Shown piece by piece: positions 6,529-15,242 of a stretch of 19,072 bases of DNA. The notes beneath the pieces are model-generated. The model did not search any database and was not told where the DNA came from. It saw only the letters and a program-made list of their open reading frames with translations. The stretch is from positions 1 through 19,072 of the forward strand of contig DATHDM010000007.1 in NCBI GenBank assembly GCA_035319065.1. Direction: 5' to 3'. This DNA is from DASPRM01 sp035319065. GTDB lineage: Bacteria; Acidobacteriota; Terriglobia; Terriglobales; Acidobacteriaceae. Numbering within the stretch: the first letter of the stretch is position 1; each line of letters opens with the position of its first letter. A program made the translations under genes and the position numbers.

Positions 6529-9495
6529 TTGGCGAATCCAAAACATCCGGGAGCAGCGAGCGCGCAGTTGAGCGCGGGGTTGCTGAAGAATGTCCTCCGC
6601 GACCCCGAACGGGCGCAGCAGAACCTGGTGCTGATTGCGCAGCGCGTGCCGCCGGCGGTGAGCCAAGCGATCCCGCTGCTGCTGGCGGATTCACCGGATC
6701 CCGACTCCGCGCTTAACCTTTTTGAGCGGCTTGCGCAGTCGGAGAACCGCGAACTTTTCCGGCTCATGGAGAAGCATCAGCAACTGATTCACTACGCCCT
6801 GGCCATCTTTGGCTATAGCCAGTTTCTGGGCGAGACGTTGATCCGGAACCAGGATCTCTTTTCCGCCTGCCTACGCGAAAGAAATCTTGACCGCTCGCAT
6901 TCGCCGGAGGAGTTCCGAGAAAGCTTTGCCCGCTACCGGTCGCGCTCCTTCGAGACCGATATATCGGTGCTGCTTGCGCGCTTCAAACGCCGGGAATACG
7001 TGCGGATCGTGCTGCGCGATGTGCTGGGAATCGCCACTTTAGCGGAGACCACGGCGGAAATTTCCGCGCTGGCCGAGGTTCTGCTGGAAGAGGCGCTGCG
7101 GGATTGCGAGTCGCAGCTAAGCAAGCGCTTCGGCAAGCCGCAGCGGCTGGACGCCAATGGACGGCTGATCGACACTCCTTTTTCTATCCTGGCGCTGGGC
7201 AAGCTGGGAGGGAACGAGCTCAACTACTCGTCCGACATCGATCTGCTGTTTCTCTACGGGGATGGAGAACGTGGGGAAGAGAGCGCCATATCCAATCGCG
7301 AGTATTTCATCCGCCTGGCGCAACAGGTCACGGCGGTGCTGTCGCGAGTGACGGGGGAAGGGGCGGTATTTCGCATCGACCTGAGGTTGCGGCCGCGGGG
7401 ACGGGAGGGTGAGCCGGCGGTCTCCTTCAGCGAGGCCATGCGCTACTACTCGGAGGTGGCGCATGACTGGGAGTTGCAGGCGCTGATCAAGATTCGTCAT
7501 GCCGCCGGCGACGTGCCCCTGGCGCGGCGTTTCATACGCGGTGTGCAGCCGTTCGTTTACTCCGAGCAGATCAACTTCGAGGCCGTGGAGACGGCACTGG
7601 AAGCGCGCGACCGCATCCGCAGCCGGCGTCTGCGGGCTATGGCGAGGGGGGAGGGCAGCATCGACGTGAAGCTGGATCGCGGGGGGATTCGCGATATCGA
7701 GTTCCTGGTGCAGTGCCTGCAGCGCGTCTATGGCGGGCCGGAGCGATGGCTGCGCTCGGGGGGCACGCTGTTTTCGCTGCAGAAGCTGCACGACAAGCGT
7801 CACATCAGCGGCAGCGACTTTCATCACCTGACCACCGCCTATGAATTTCTGCGGCGGGTAGAACACCGACTGCAACTGCGACACGGACAACAACTGCATC
7901 GCCTGCCGGTTGACCAGGACGGTCTGGGGTTTCTGACGCGCTCGCTGGGCAGCGACCCGATACAGTCCGGGGAGCACGTGGTCATGGCGCTGCGTGAGCG
8001 CATGGGCCGAGTGACGCAGATCTATGACCGCATCATCCACCATCAGCAGCGGCACCGCAGGGAGGAGCACGGGGTCGCGGAATTCAGCCTACGCGATACC
8101 TTGTTTGAAATTGGGCAGGATCACTCCGAGCGCCAGATCCTGGAGCGTTTGGCGGCCGATTCGCCGCAGCTATACGAAATCGCGCGCCGCACCGACCTAT
8201 CGCCACAGGTCCGACGCAGCCTGTTCCACCTGCTGGATTCGGCCTTTACCAGCTCCGAGCGTTACGCCGCGGTGGCATCGCATCCATTGGCGCTGGAGCG
8301 AGCGTTGTGCGTGCTCGGGCTCAGCGAACTTCTTACCGACGTGATGATCCGTCACCCGGAGGAGATGGCTGCGCTGGGGGACATTGCGCCGGTGCTGCAG
8401 CCGCGGGCGAACGGCAGTGAGATCAAGTTTCCCGATTTCATGAACACAGCTTCGCCGGGCACAGCTTCCGCGTTCCCCGAATTTCTGGCGTCGGAAGCAG
8501 TTCCGGACACTCAGCGGCTGGCGTTGCTGCGGCGGCGCTACCGGCACCGGACTTTTGTGTCAGGTGCGCGAGACGTGATCGAAGGCCGGAATGTCTATGA
8601 GTCGCTGGCCGCCACCAGCGCTGCCGCGGATGAAGCGATCGCAGCGGCGGTCGCGCTTGCCGGTAACCCGCGGGGACTTGCCGTGCTGGCGCTGGGCCGG
8701 CTGGGCACCAACGAATTTGACGTGCTCTCGGATGCCGACCTGCTGTTTGTGCGCGACTCCAAGTTGAGCTTGCGCAGCGCAAACCGTGCGGCTGAGGCGA
8801 TCATGGAGGCGCTTTCCGCATACACCCAGGAGGGCACGGCGTTTGCAGTGGACGCACGGCTGCGGCCGCGGGGAGCCGAGGGGGAGCTGACCACCACACC
8901 TGAGCAGTTGACGGCCTACTTCGAGGCAGAGGCCCAGGCGTGGGAAGCGCTGAGCTACGGCAAGCTGCGCCTGGTGACGGGGCCGGAAAAGATTGCAGCC
9001 CGGGTTCTGACGGCAGTAGAGAATCTGCAGAAACGATTTGCCGGCGAAAAGAAGTTTCTTCCCGAGCTCAGGGATATGCGGGTGCGCCTGGAGCAGTCGG
9101 AGCTTGTCCCGGGCCAGTTAAACCTGAAGATCGGCCCCGGCGGGATGTATGACATCGAATTCATTCTGGGGGACTGCCAGGTCCGGCACGGGCTTCAGGG
9201 GCTGGCGGGCAATCTGCGCGAGCGCATCGATCGCGTGGCCAGAGCCGGTCTGCCCGCCTCGGCAGACTGCGCAATGCTGGCGAGTTCAGCGGAGTTAATC
9301 CGCACGGTGAAGCACGTGGTGCGGCTGGTCACGGGGCGGGCGCTGAAGGGCCTGCCGGTCGCGGAGACCGCTCTGGAAAACACCCAGACGCTAACATCGC
9401 GGATTCTGCGGCGAAATTTTCCTGCCGGACTTGAAGCGGAACTGAGAAAGAGACTGGCCGAGGTCAGGGAAGCTTATGACCGGCTGCTACGCTGA
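6529..9495 (+). CDS. glnE: bifunctional glutamine synthetase adenylyltransferase / adenylyl-removing enzyme
   Basis: GlnE adds AMP to, and removes it from, a tyrosine of glutamine synthetase, tuning nitrogen assimilation in the cytosol in response to PII and glutamine. The 988 aa compare with about 946 in E. coli. Both nucleotidyltransferase domains are visible. The N-terminal adenylyl-removing domain carries G-G-N-E-L-N-Y-S-S-D236-I-D238. The C-terminal adenylylating domain carries L-G-T-N-E-F-D-x-L-S-D735-A-D737. Both have the paired catalytic Asp residues, so both activities look intact. Each is followed by an R-L-R-P-R-G motif. The start is uncertain: TTG 6529 has only a weak AGG upstream, and two further TTG codons lie within the next 60 bases. 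No glnA or glnB is in the window. A 160-base gap precedes the gene with no clear promoter. Confidence 0.95.
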   Translation: MANPKHPGAASAQLSAGLLKNVLRDPERAQQNLVLIAQRVPPAVSQAIPLLLADSPDPDSALNLFERLAQSENRELFRLMEKHQQLIHYALAIFGYSQFLGETLIRNQDLFSACLRERNLDRSHSPEEFRESFARYRSRSFETDISVLLARFKRREYVRIVLRDVLGIATLAETTAEISALAEVLLEEALRDCESQLSKRFGKPQRLDANGRLIDTPFSILALGKLGGNELNYSSDIDLLFLYGDGERGEESAISNREYFIRLAQQVTAVLSRVTGEGAVFRIDLRLRPRGREGEPAVSFSEAMRYYSEVAHDWELQALIKIRHAAGDVPLARRFIRGVQPFVYSEQINFEAVETALEARDRIRSRRLRAMARGEGSIDVKLDRGGIRDIEFLVQCLQRVYGGPERWLRSGGTLFSLQKLHDKRHISGSDFHHLTTAYEFLRRVEHRLQLRHGQQLHRLPVDQDGLGFLTRSLGSDPIQSGEHVVMALRERMGRVTQIYDRIIHHQQRHRREEHGVAEFSLRDTLFEIGQDHSERQILERLAADSPQLYEIARRTDLSPQVRRSLFHLLDSAFTSSERYAAVASHPLALERALCVLGLSELLTDVMIRHPEEMAALGDIAPVLQPRANGSEIKFPDFMNTASPGTASAFPEFLASEAVPDTQRLALLRRRYRHRTFVSGARDVIEGRNVYESLAATSAAADEAIAAAVALAGNPRGLAVLALGRLGTNEFDVLSDADLLFVRDSKLSLRSANRAAEAIMEALSAYTQEGTAFAVDARLRPRGAEGELTTTPEQLTAYFEAEAQAWEALSYGKLRLVTGPEKIAARVLTAVENLQKRFAGEKKFLPELRDMRVRLEQSELVPGQLNLKIGPGGMYDIEFILGDCQVRHGLQGLAGNLRERIDRVARAGLPASADCAMLASSAELIRTVKHVVRLVTGRALKGLPVAETALENTQTLTSRILRRNFPAGLEAELRKRLAEVREAYDRLLR

Positions 9496-9743
9496 TCGGC
9501 GTCGGCCCTTCGCCGAGTTGAGCAGGCATAAGCGGCAAAGGCCAAGGTGCCCGACAAGACCAGGACCGTATCCAGGGGATGACTGCGAGGCCGCTCGCAC
9601 TGGAGACCGGCAAGCGGCGGGTTTGCGCTGCCGACAGGGGGCACCACCAGCGCTGCTGCCGGGCTCGCCGACACAGCGATGGCAAGCAGGAAAGCAGCAG
9701 CCAGCGCGAGCGCCATCGATGTCGCCTTGATGTTGCGGCACAT
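9474..9743 (-). CDS. putative small exported or membrane protein, 89 aa
   Basis: I do not recognise this protein. The frame shows a clear plan: a basic start (C-R-N-I-K), a hydrophobic core at about residues 9-25 with an A-x-A-type cleavage region near residue 31, a Pro-rich linker, a second hydrophobic stretch at about residues 58-73, then R-R-R and a charged tail. This resembles a signal peptide plus a C-terminal membrane anchor. The region is otherwise empty, and a good promoter abuts the start (see 9749-9777), so I favour a real gene. It overlaps the last 22 bases of glnE on the opposite strand. If ATG 9743 is used the mRNA is nearly leaderless. ATG 9716, preceded by AAGG, is an alternative start that loses the basic residues. 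Ala-rich shadow frames can mimic this pattern, hence the moderate confidence. Confidence 0.45.
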   Translation of the reverse strand: MCRNIKATSMALALAAAFLLAIAVSASPAAALVVPPVGSANPPLAGLQCERPRSHPLDTVLVLSGTLAFAAYACSTRRRADADQRSSRS

Positions 9744-9748
9744 TTCGA

Positions 9749-9777
9749 GCCCAGTATAGCCGCACGCGGTGCCCGCG
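9749..9777 (-). promoter_or_regulatory. sigma-70 like promoter driving the small minus-strand ORF
   Basis: Read on the minus strand, TTGGCG and TATACT are separated by exactly 17 bases, a near-consensus arrangement. Nine bases (GGGCTCGAA) separate the -10 from ATG 9743, so transcription would begin about two or three bases before the start codon. The spacing and the match are read directly. Promoter activity is inferred. Confidence 0.5.
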
Positions 9778-9910
9778 CCAATCTCGCTGCGCCGGCATGA
9801 GTTATTATTGTGAGCCGCGACCGCTGCTGCAAGTTCTGTGGAGACTTGCGGTTAGAGGTCCGGCTGGCAGCGAGTTCCCCGCGGACGCAGGCGGCAAGCG
9901 CCGTTCGATC

Positions 9911-9928
9911 GTCACAAAGCCTTGTGAC
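9911..9928. promoter_or_regulatory. perfect interrupted palindrome upstream of icd, putative operator
   Basis: GTCACAA (9911-9917) and TTGTGAC (9922-9928) are exact reverse complements with the spacer AGCC. The centre lies about 52 bases upstream of the start site expected from the TATAAT box at 9960-9965. That is the position of an activator site or an upstream operator. The half-site resembles the TGTGA-type recognition of CRP/FNR or Rex proteins, but the half-sites are in the reverse order (TCACAA first), so I do not assign a regulator. Confidence 0.5.
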
Positions 9929-9959
9929 AGGAGTCATCAGGGGTTGTGCCCAGGTTCCG

Positions 9960-9965
9960 TATAAT
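9960..9965 (+). promoter_or_regulatory. -10 box of the icd promoter
   Basis: A perfect TATAAT lies 34 bases before the icd start codon. No good -35 hexamer lies 16-18 bases upstream, which is common for activator-dependent promoters and fits with the palindrome at 9911-9928. The leader of about 28 bases carries the strong ribosome binding site GGAGGT (9989-9994). Confidence 0.55.
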
Positions 9966-9999
9966 TTCCCGTCCTTTCAATATTTTCTGGAGGTGGTAG

Positions 10000-11424
<1,425 letters not shown>

Positions 11425-11436
11425 AGACTTGCCCTT

Positions 11437-11467
11437 GCCGGGAGCGCTGCCAGGCGGCGCTCCTGGC
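11437..11467 (+). terminator. strong hairpin between icd and mdh
   Basis: A 13-bp stem (11437-11449 with 11455-11467, two G-U pairs) closes the loop CCAGG just after the icd stop codon. It is very stable, but no T-run follows directly. It may be a terminator, or an RNA-processing or stability element that sets icd and mdh levels apart within one transcript. Confidence 0.5.
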
Positions 11468-11538
11468 TTGCGCGCCAGGGGAATTATCGTTTATTAAGTC
11501 GAAGCGCTCTCGCCTTCACACCGAGAAAGGACTCAGCT

Positions 11539-12465
11539 ATGCGCAAAAAAGTGACCATCGTGGGATCGGGAAACGTGGGCGCCACGGGCGCTCACTGGAT
11601 CGCGGCTAAGGAACTGGCAGACGTGGTGCTGGTGGATATCCTGGATGGCATTCCACAGGGGAAAGGACTTGACCTGCTGGAAGCGATGCCGATCGAGAAG
11701 CGCGATTCCCGCGTGCTGGGAACGCAGGATTATGCGGACACTGCCGGCTCGGACGTGGTGGTGATCACGGCGGGGGTGCCGCGCAAGCCTGGGATGAGCC
11801 GCGACGACCTGCTGAACATCAATCACAAGATCATGCAAGATGTGGTGTCGAAGGTGGTGAAGTACTCACCGAATTCGATCCTGATCGTGGTTTCGAATCC
11901 GCTGGACGCGATGGCGCAGGCGGCCTACCGGATGAGCGGTTTTCCGCGGCACCGGGTGATCGGGATGGCAGGGGTGCTGGATTCGGCGCGCTTTCGCACC
12001 TTCATCGCGCAGGAGCTGGAGGTGAGCGTGGAAAACGTGACGGCATTTGTGCTCGGGGGCCATGGCGACACCATGGTTCCCCTGCCGCGCTATTCCACGG
12101 TGGCCGGGATTCCGATTACCGAGCTGATGGACGCGGCCACCATCGAGCGGCTGGTGCAGCGCACACGCGATGGCGGGGCGGAGATCGTGAAGTACCTGAA
12201 GACGGGAAGCGCGTATTACGCTCCCTCGGCGGCGTTTACCGAAATGGTGGAGGCGATCCTCAAGGACAAGAAGAAGATTTTGCCTTGCGCCGTGCACCTG
12301 GACGGCGAATATGGGATCCGGGGGCTGTTCGTGGGCGTACCGGTGAAGCTGGGCGAACAGGGAGTGGAGCAGATCATCGAGATCAAGCTGACGGCCGCCG
12401 AATCGGCGGCGCTGAAGAAGAGCGCGGACGCGGTGCAGGAGCTGGTGGCGGTGATCGGAGTCTAG
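11539..12465 (+). CDS. mdh: malate dehydrogenase (LDH-like, NAD-dependent)
   Basis: Mdh interconverts malate and oxaloacetate with NAD in the TCA cycle. The 308-aa sequence is of the LDH-like class. It has the nucleotide-binding loop G9-S-G-N-V-G14 and D33 at the end of the second strand, which favours NAD over NADP. The substrate-specificity loop reads R82-K-P-G-M-S-R88, where R82 in place of Gln marks malate rather than lactate. S-N-P-L-D, L-D-S-A-R and the catalytic H175 in G-G-H-G-D-T also match the family. ATG 11539 has AAAGGA (11526-11531) seven bases upstream. The gene follows icd on the same strand, a pairing of TCA dehydrogenases seen in several bacterial lineages. A short T-tailed hairpin lies 45 bases after the stop. 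Confidence 0.96.
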   Translation: MRKKVTIVGSGNVGATGAHWIAAKELADVVLVDILDGIPQGKGLDLLEAMPIEKRDSRVLGTQDYADTAGSDVVVITAGVPRKPGMSRDDLLNINHKIMQDVVSKVVKYSPNSILIVVSNPLDAMAQAAYRMSGFPRHRVIGMAGVLDSARFRTFIAQELEVSVENVTAFVLGGHGDTMVPLPRYSTVAGIPITELMDAATIERLVQRTRDGGAEIVKYLKTGSAYYAPSAAFTEMVEAILKDKKKILPCAVHLDGEYGIRGLFVGVPVKLGEQGVEQIIEIKLTAAESAALKKSADAVQELVAVIGV

Positions 12466-12471
12466 CAAGGA

Positions 12472-12616
12472 AGCAGTCAGCAGTCAGCACACTTCTAATT
12501 GTCATCGCGAGCGGCGCGCCCGCTTTGTTTTACCCGCCTGCGCTTGTTGGCGGGCCGCGGGCGCAGAGTCGAGGGACCAGCTTCTGCTTCTATCTGAGTG
12601 CTGATGGCTGATTGCT
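12472..12616. repeat. compact intergenic palindromic element with inverted ends
   Basis: The element is bounded by 17-base inverted ends (12472-12488 and 12600-12616) that match at 14 of 17 positions. The left end is itself a tandem heptamer, AGCAGTC twice, then AGC. Inside are nested stems: GCGCCCGC (12516-12523) with GCGGGCGC (12557-12564), and CCCGCC (12533-12538) with GGCGGG (12549-12554). There is no coding frame. The layout resembles a REP- or MITE-like dispersed element. From memory, intergenic sequences with GTCATC-GAGCG and GTCGAGGGACC blocks recur in acidobacterial genomes, but I cannot verify copy number here. Confidence 0.5.
12510..12531 (+). terminator. probable intrinsic terminator of mdh
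   Basis: AGCGG (12510-12514) pairs with CCGCT (12520-12524) and is followed at once by TTGTTTT (12525-12531). The stem is short but GC-rich and carries a T-rich tail, as expected of a Rho-independent terminator for mdh. It lies inside the palindromic element. Confidence 0.45.
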
Positions 12617-12635
12617 AGGTGCTCCCAAGCCATCC

Positions 12636-13193
12636 TCACAACAGCGCGTCCTGATTGTTCTCCTGTCGTGGCATTTCCCGCATTCCGGCGAGGTGGTCTA
12701 CCACTGCGCGCCGCAATTCATGCAGATCGTAATGGTCAAACACAAACACCGAATCGGCATACGCATAGGTCCAGCTTTTTTCTTCCAGTAATTGTTCCAG
12801 GCCCTTGGGGCTGGCCACATAGAACGATTGCGTCCATTTGTAACCTGTCATTGTGTCGTACAAATCGACGAACAGCTCGTCGTTGAAGCTCTCCGGATCG
12901 GGCGGCCCAGGCAACAGATCGTACTTAGTGAAATACATGTTGGTGATCTGCCAGGAGCCCAGGCTGGATTCGGCGGGAAAGGCAGGGAAGTAATGATCGC
13001 GCCGCGAATTAATGGGTACAACAGTCGCCAGCAGAGGATCCGGCGGAACTTCGGCCGCGCTCGACTCGCCCAGCCGCGATGCCCAGCGGGCCAGCGCAAA
13101 CAAGAGAGCGACACAACCGGCAAGAATTCCGACTTTTCCCAGGTCGGTGGTGGCCAGGTCAGACGTGATTCGCGTAAAGGCATTAAGGCTCAC
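12636..13193 (-). CDS. hypothetical membrane-anchored protein, 185 aa
   Basis: I do not recognise this protein. It has one predicted transmembrane segment at about residues 20-37 after a short N-terminal tail. A soluble domain of about 145 residues follows, rich in Tyr, Phe, Asp and Trp, probably outside the cytoplasm. The C-terminus is polar (Q-E-N-N-Q-D). No catalytic motif is visible. The GTG start at 13193 is supported by GAGGA six bases upstream on the minus strand. The gene begins 25 bases after the stop of the exported PepF-like peptidase, so the two are very likely co-transcribed and perhaps co-functional. It ends shortly before the palindromic element, converging on mdh. It could be a partner, substrate adaptor or inhibitor of the peptidase, but nothing in the sequence proves this. 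Confidence 0.7.
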   Translation of the reverse strand: MSLNAFTRITSDLATTDLGKVGILAGCVALLFALARWASRLGESSAAEVPPDPLLATVVPINSRRDHYFPAFPAESSLGSWQITNMYFTKYDLLPGPPDPESFNDELFVDLYDTMTGYKWTQSFYVASPKGLEQLLEEKSWTYAYADSVFVFDHYDLHELRRAVVDHLAGMREMPRQENNQDALL

Positions 13194-13218
13194 GGCGAAT
13201 CCTCACGCGCGCTTGGAG

Positions 13219-15132
13219 TCAATTTCCTGCCGATGTACTCATTTTGTGGTCCAACAGCTTTTCCATTTCATCCATCACCCGATTCATTTTCTTCATCGTC
13301 AGATCAAGCGGCTCGTCCGTGGTCATGTCAACCCCAGCATCCTTGAGCAGCTCGATGGGATACTTTGACTTTCCCGAAGAGATGAATTTCAGATAACGCT
13401 CCACCGCACCAGGATCATGCGCAAGCACTTTTTCCGACAACGCCGAGGATGCAGTAAACGAGGTGGCATACTGGTACACATAGTAGTCGTTGTAGAAATG
13501 AGGAATGTACGCCCACTCGTTGGCCATGTAGTCATCGACGATGCAAATGCCCTGATCATGACCGTAGTATTTCTTCACGATCTCGCTGTAGAGTTTGGAA
13601 AGGGCATCTCCGGTGAGGGGTTGACCTTTTTCGACCATCTCGTGCATGCGCAATTCGAACTCAGCAAACTGTGTCTGGCGGAAGACGGTTCCCTTGATAC
13701 TCTCCAGGTACCTGCCAAGCAAAGACAGCTTGCCGTCGTCATTGTTCATTGTCTGGATCATGTGATCAACGAGAAGGGCCTCATTGAACGTAGAAGCGAC
13801 TTCGGCCACGAACAAAACGTATGAGGCCAGCGGATAGGGTTGCGTCTTATTAGAGAAGTAGCTGTGCATAGCATGGCCCAGTTCGTGGGCCAACGTGCTC
13901 ATGTCGGTGTACTTGCCGTTGTAGTTGAGCAGGATGTAAGGATGAACGTCGTACGCCAGTCCGTTCATATAGCCGCCGGAAGACTTCCCCTCACTGGGAT
14001 AAACATCGATCCAACGTTCGGAAAAAGCGCGCTTCGCAGCCGCGGCATACTCGGGCCCCAGTGGGGCAAGAGCCTCGAAAATATTGCGCTGAGCTACTTC
14101 GACCGGATAATCCGTGTCTACCGATTTCACCAGGGGCGCATACAAATCGTAGTAGTGTAGCTCAGAAAGACCAAGCATGCGTTTGCGGAGGTTCAGGTAG
14201 CGATGGAACGCGGGCAAATTGCGGTTAACTCCCTCGATCAGGCGCGCATAAACCGACGTCGGAATATTCGGACCATCTAATGACCCTTGGAGAGCAGTGT
14301 CGTATTTACGGGCACGAGCGTAGAAAGTCGCTGCCTCGACATTGCTGTTCATCATCGAGCCGAAGGTCCCGCGGTAACTGCCGAGCGCGTTGAAAAATGC
14401 TCCCATGACCTTCTGCCGCTCCTCCCGCGACGGCGAAGCGCGGTGCAATTCGAATGTTGCTTTGTCCAGCTTCACGGTCTTGGCATCGCTCAAAGCGAGC
14501 GAGGGATAGGGAAAGTCCGCATCGGAGAATATGCTGTAGACGCTCCCAGGACCGCTCGCCATCACCCTCGAACCTGCCAACAGTTTCTCTTCCGCACTAC
14601 TGAGAGTATGCGCGCGTCGTCGCGAAATATCGTCGAGATAGTGGCGGTAGACTTGCAGCCGAGGCTCTTGCATGACGAACCGGTCCAGGGTGGCCTTCTC
14701 TATCTTCAGGATCTCTGGCTCGATGTAGGCCGTCTCCGTACCAAGCGCGGCCTGAAGCTGTACTACCTCTTGTTGCATCTGCTGATAAGCACTGACCCGC
14801 GTGTCCTGATCCGACGTCATGCTGGCATAGGCGGAGAGGCGCTCGAGTTGTTTGTCCAGGCGGCTCTGCAACTCGAGAGCATCTGCCAGACGTTGTGCGG
14901 ACGAGCCAAGACTGCCCTGGTATTCACGGATCTTGGGTAGTTCCGCGAGCAGTTTTTCTTGCTGGCTTCTCCAGGCCTGATCCGAGGGATAAATCGCAGT
15001 CAAATCCCACTTGTATTGGTCTGGAATCTTGCTCCGGTCGCGCTGCTCCGCCGGCAAAGCGAGTGTTGAAGTAGCAAGCAAAGCGAGCGCGCCCAGCAGA
15101 TAGCAAGAGAGTGCAGCCGAATCAATGTGCAT
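13219..15132 (-). CDS. pepF: exported oligoendopeptidase F-like M3B metallopeptidase
   Basis: A zinc peptidase of the M3B (PepF) family, which cleaves oligopeptides of roughly 7-17 residues. The mature sequence starts with the typical I-P-x-x-Y-K-W-D-L block, continues through a helical region, and carries the zinc motif H416-E417-L-G-H420 with the third ligand E444 in F-V-A-E-V-A-S-T. The active site is therefore intact, and the 637 aa match the family length of about 600 plus a leader. I choose ATG 15132 (minus strand) because GGAG lies five bases upstream and a signal peptide follows (hydrophobic stretch at about residues 8-25, then A-L-P-A). An in-frame ATG at 15213 would bury this leader inside the protein. 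Family members are usually cytosolic, so export is unusual. The downstream membrane protein is likely in the same operon. Confidence 0.93.
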   Translation of the reverse strand: MHIDSAALSCYLLGALALLATSTLALPAEQRDRSKIPDQYKWDLTAIYPSDQAWRSQQEKLLAELPKIREYQGSLGSSAQRLADALELQSRLDKQLERLSAYASMTSDQDTRVSAYQQMQQEVVQLQAALGTETAYIEPEILKIEKATLDRFVMQEPRLQVYRHYLDDISRRRAHTLSSAEEKLLAGSRVMASGPGSVYSIFSDADFPYPSLALSDAKTVKLDKATFELHRASPSREERQKVMGAFFNALGSYRGTFGSMMNSNVEAATFYARARKYDTALQGSLDGPNIPTSVYARLIEGVNRNLPAFHRYLNLRKRMLGLSELHYYDLYAPLVKSVDTDYPVEVAQRNIFEALAPLGPEYAAAAKRAFSERWIDVYPSEGKSSGGYMNGLAYDVHPYILLNYNGKYTDMSTLAHELGHAMHSYFSNKTQPYPLASYVLFVAEVASTFNEALLVDHMIQTMNNDDGKLSLLGRYLESIKGTVFRQTQFAEFELRMHEMVEKGQPLTGDALSKLYSEIVKKYYGHDQGICIVDDYMANEWAYIPHFYNDYYVYQYATSFTASSALSEKVLAHDPGAVERYLKFISSGKSKYPIELLKDAGVDMTTDEPLDLTMKKMNRVMDEMEKLLDHKMSTSAGN

Positions 15133-15149
15133 GTAGGCTCCGTTCCCGG

Positions 15150-15155
15150 ATTCTA
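15150..15155 (-). promoter_or_regulatory. possible -10 box for pepF
   Basis: TAGAAT on the minus strand matches TATAAT at five of six positions and lies 17 bases before the chosen pepF start. A transcript starting near 15143 would just include the GGAG ribosome binding site. No convincing -35 is present, so the call is tentative. Confidence 0.3.
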
Positions 15156-15203
15156 ACGTAACCTGTGAGTTTTGGAGCGGCGCAGCTTTTCTTGTTGCCA
15201 GCG

Positions 15204-15233
15204 TTGACTTCACCTTCTCCTCATCCCTAACAT
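15204..15233 (+). promoter_or_regulatory. possible promoter of the kinase gene, near-leaderless
   Basis: TTGACT (15204-15209, five of six matches) and TAACAT (15228-15233, four of six) are 18 bases apart. The kinase ATG at 15243 lies only nine bases beyond the -10, so the mRNA would have almost no leader. This fits with the absence of any Shine-Dalgarno sequence before that ATG. Confidence 0.4.
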
Positions 15234-15242
15234 GGCTGGCAC

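Noticed and set aside
6374..6571. 65-codon frame upstream of glnE
   Set aside because: It overlaps the glnE start in another frame, has only weak start support and shows no recognisable feature.
5903..6694. 263-codon open frame on the minus strand
   Set aside because: It runs across three plus-strand genes and an intergenic gap, with Pro/Arg-rich composition and no start support.
7117..8070. 317-codon open frame on the minus strand
   Set aside because: It is antisense to glnE between its two catalytic domains, with no recognisable features of its own.
9911..9928. Assignment of the icd palindrome to CRP, FNR or Rex
   Set aside because: Those sites read TGTGA...TCACA or TTGTGA...TCACAA. Here the arms are in the opposite order, so naming a regulator would be unsafe.
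12472..12488. CRISPR or tandem-repeat array
   Set aside because: Only two and a half heptamer units occur and there are no spacers, so it is treated as the end of a palindromic element.
15133..15213. Longer pepF start at 15213
   Set aside because: It would overlap the kinase promoter candidate and put 27 polar residues before the signal peptide. The 15132 start has a well-spaced GGAG.
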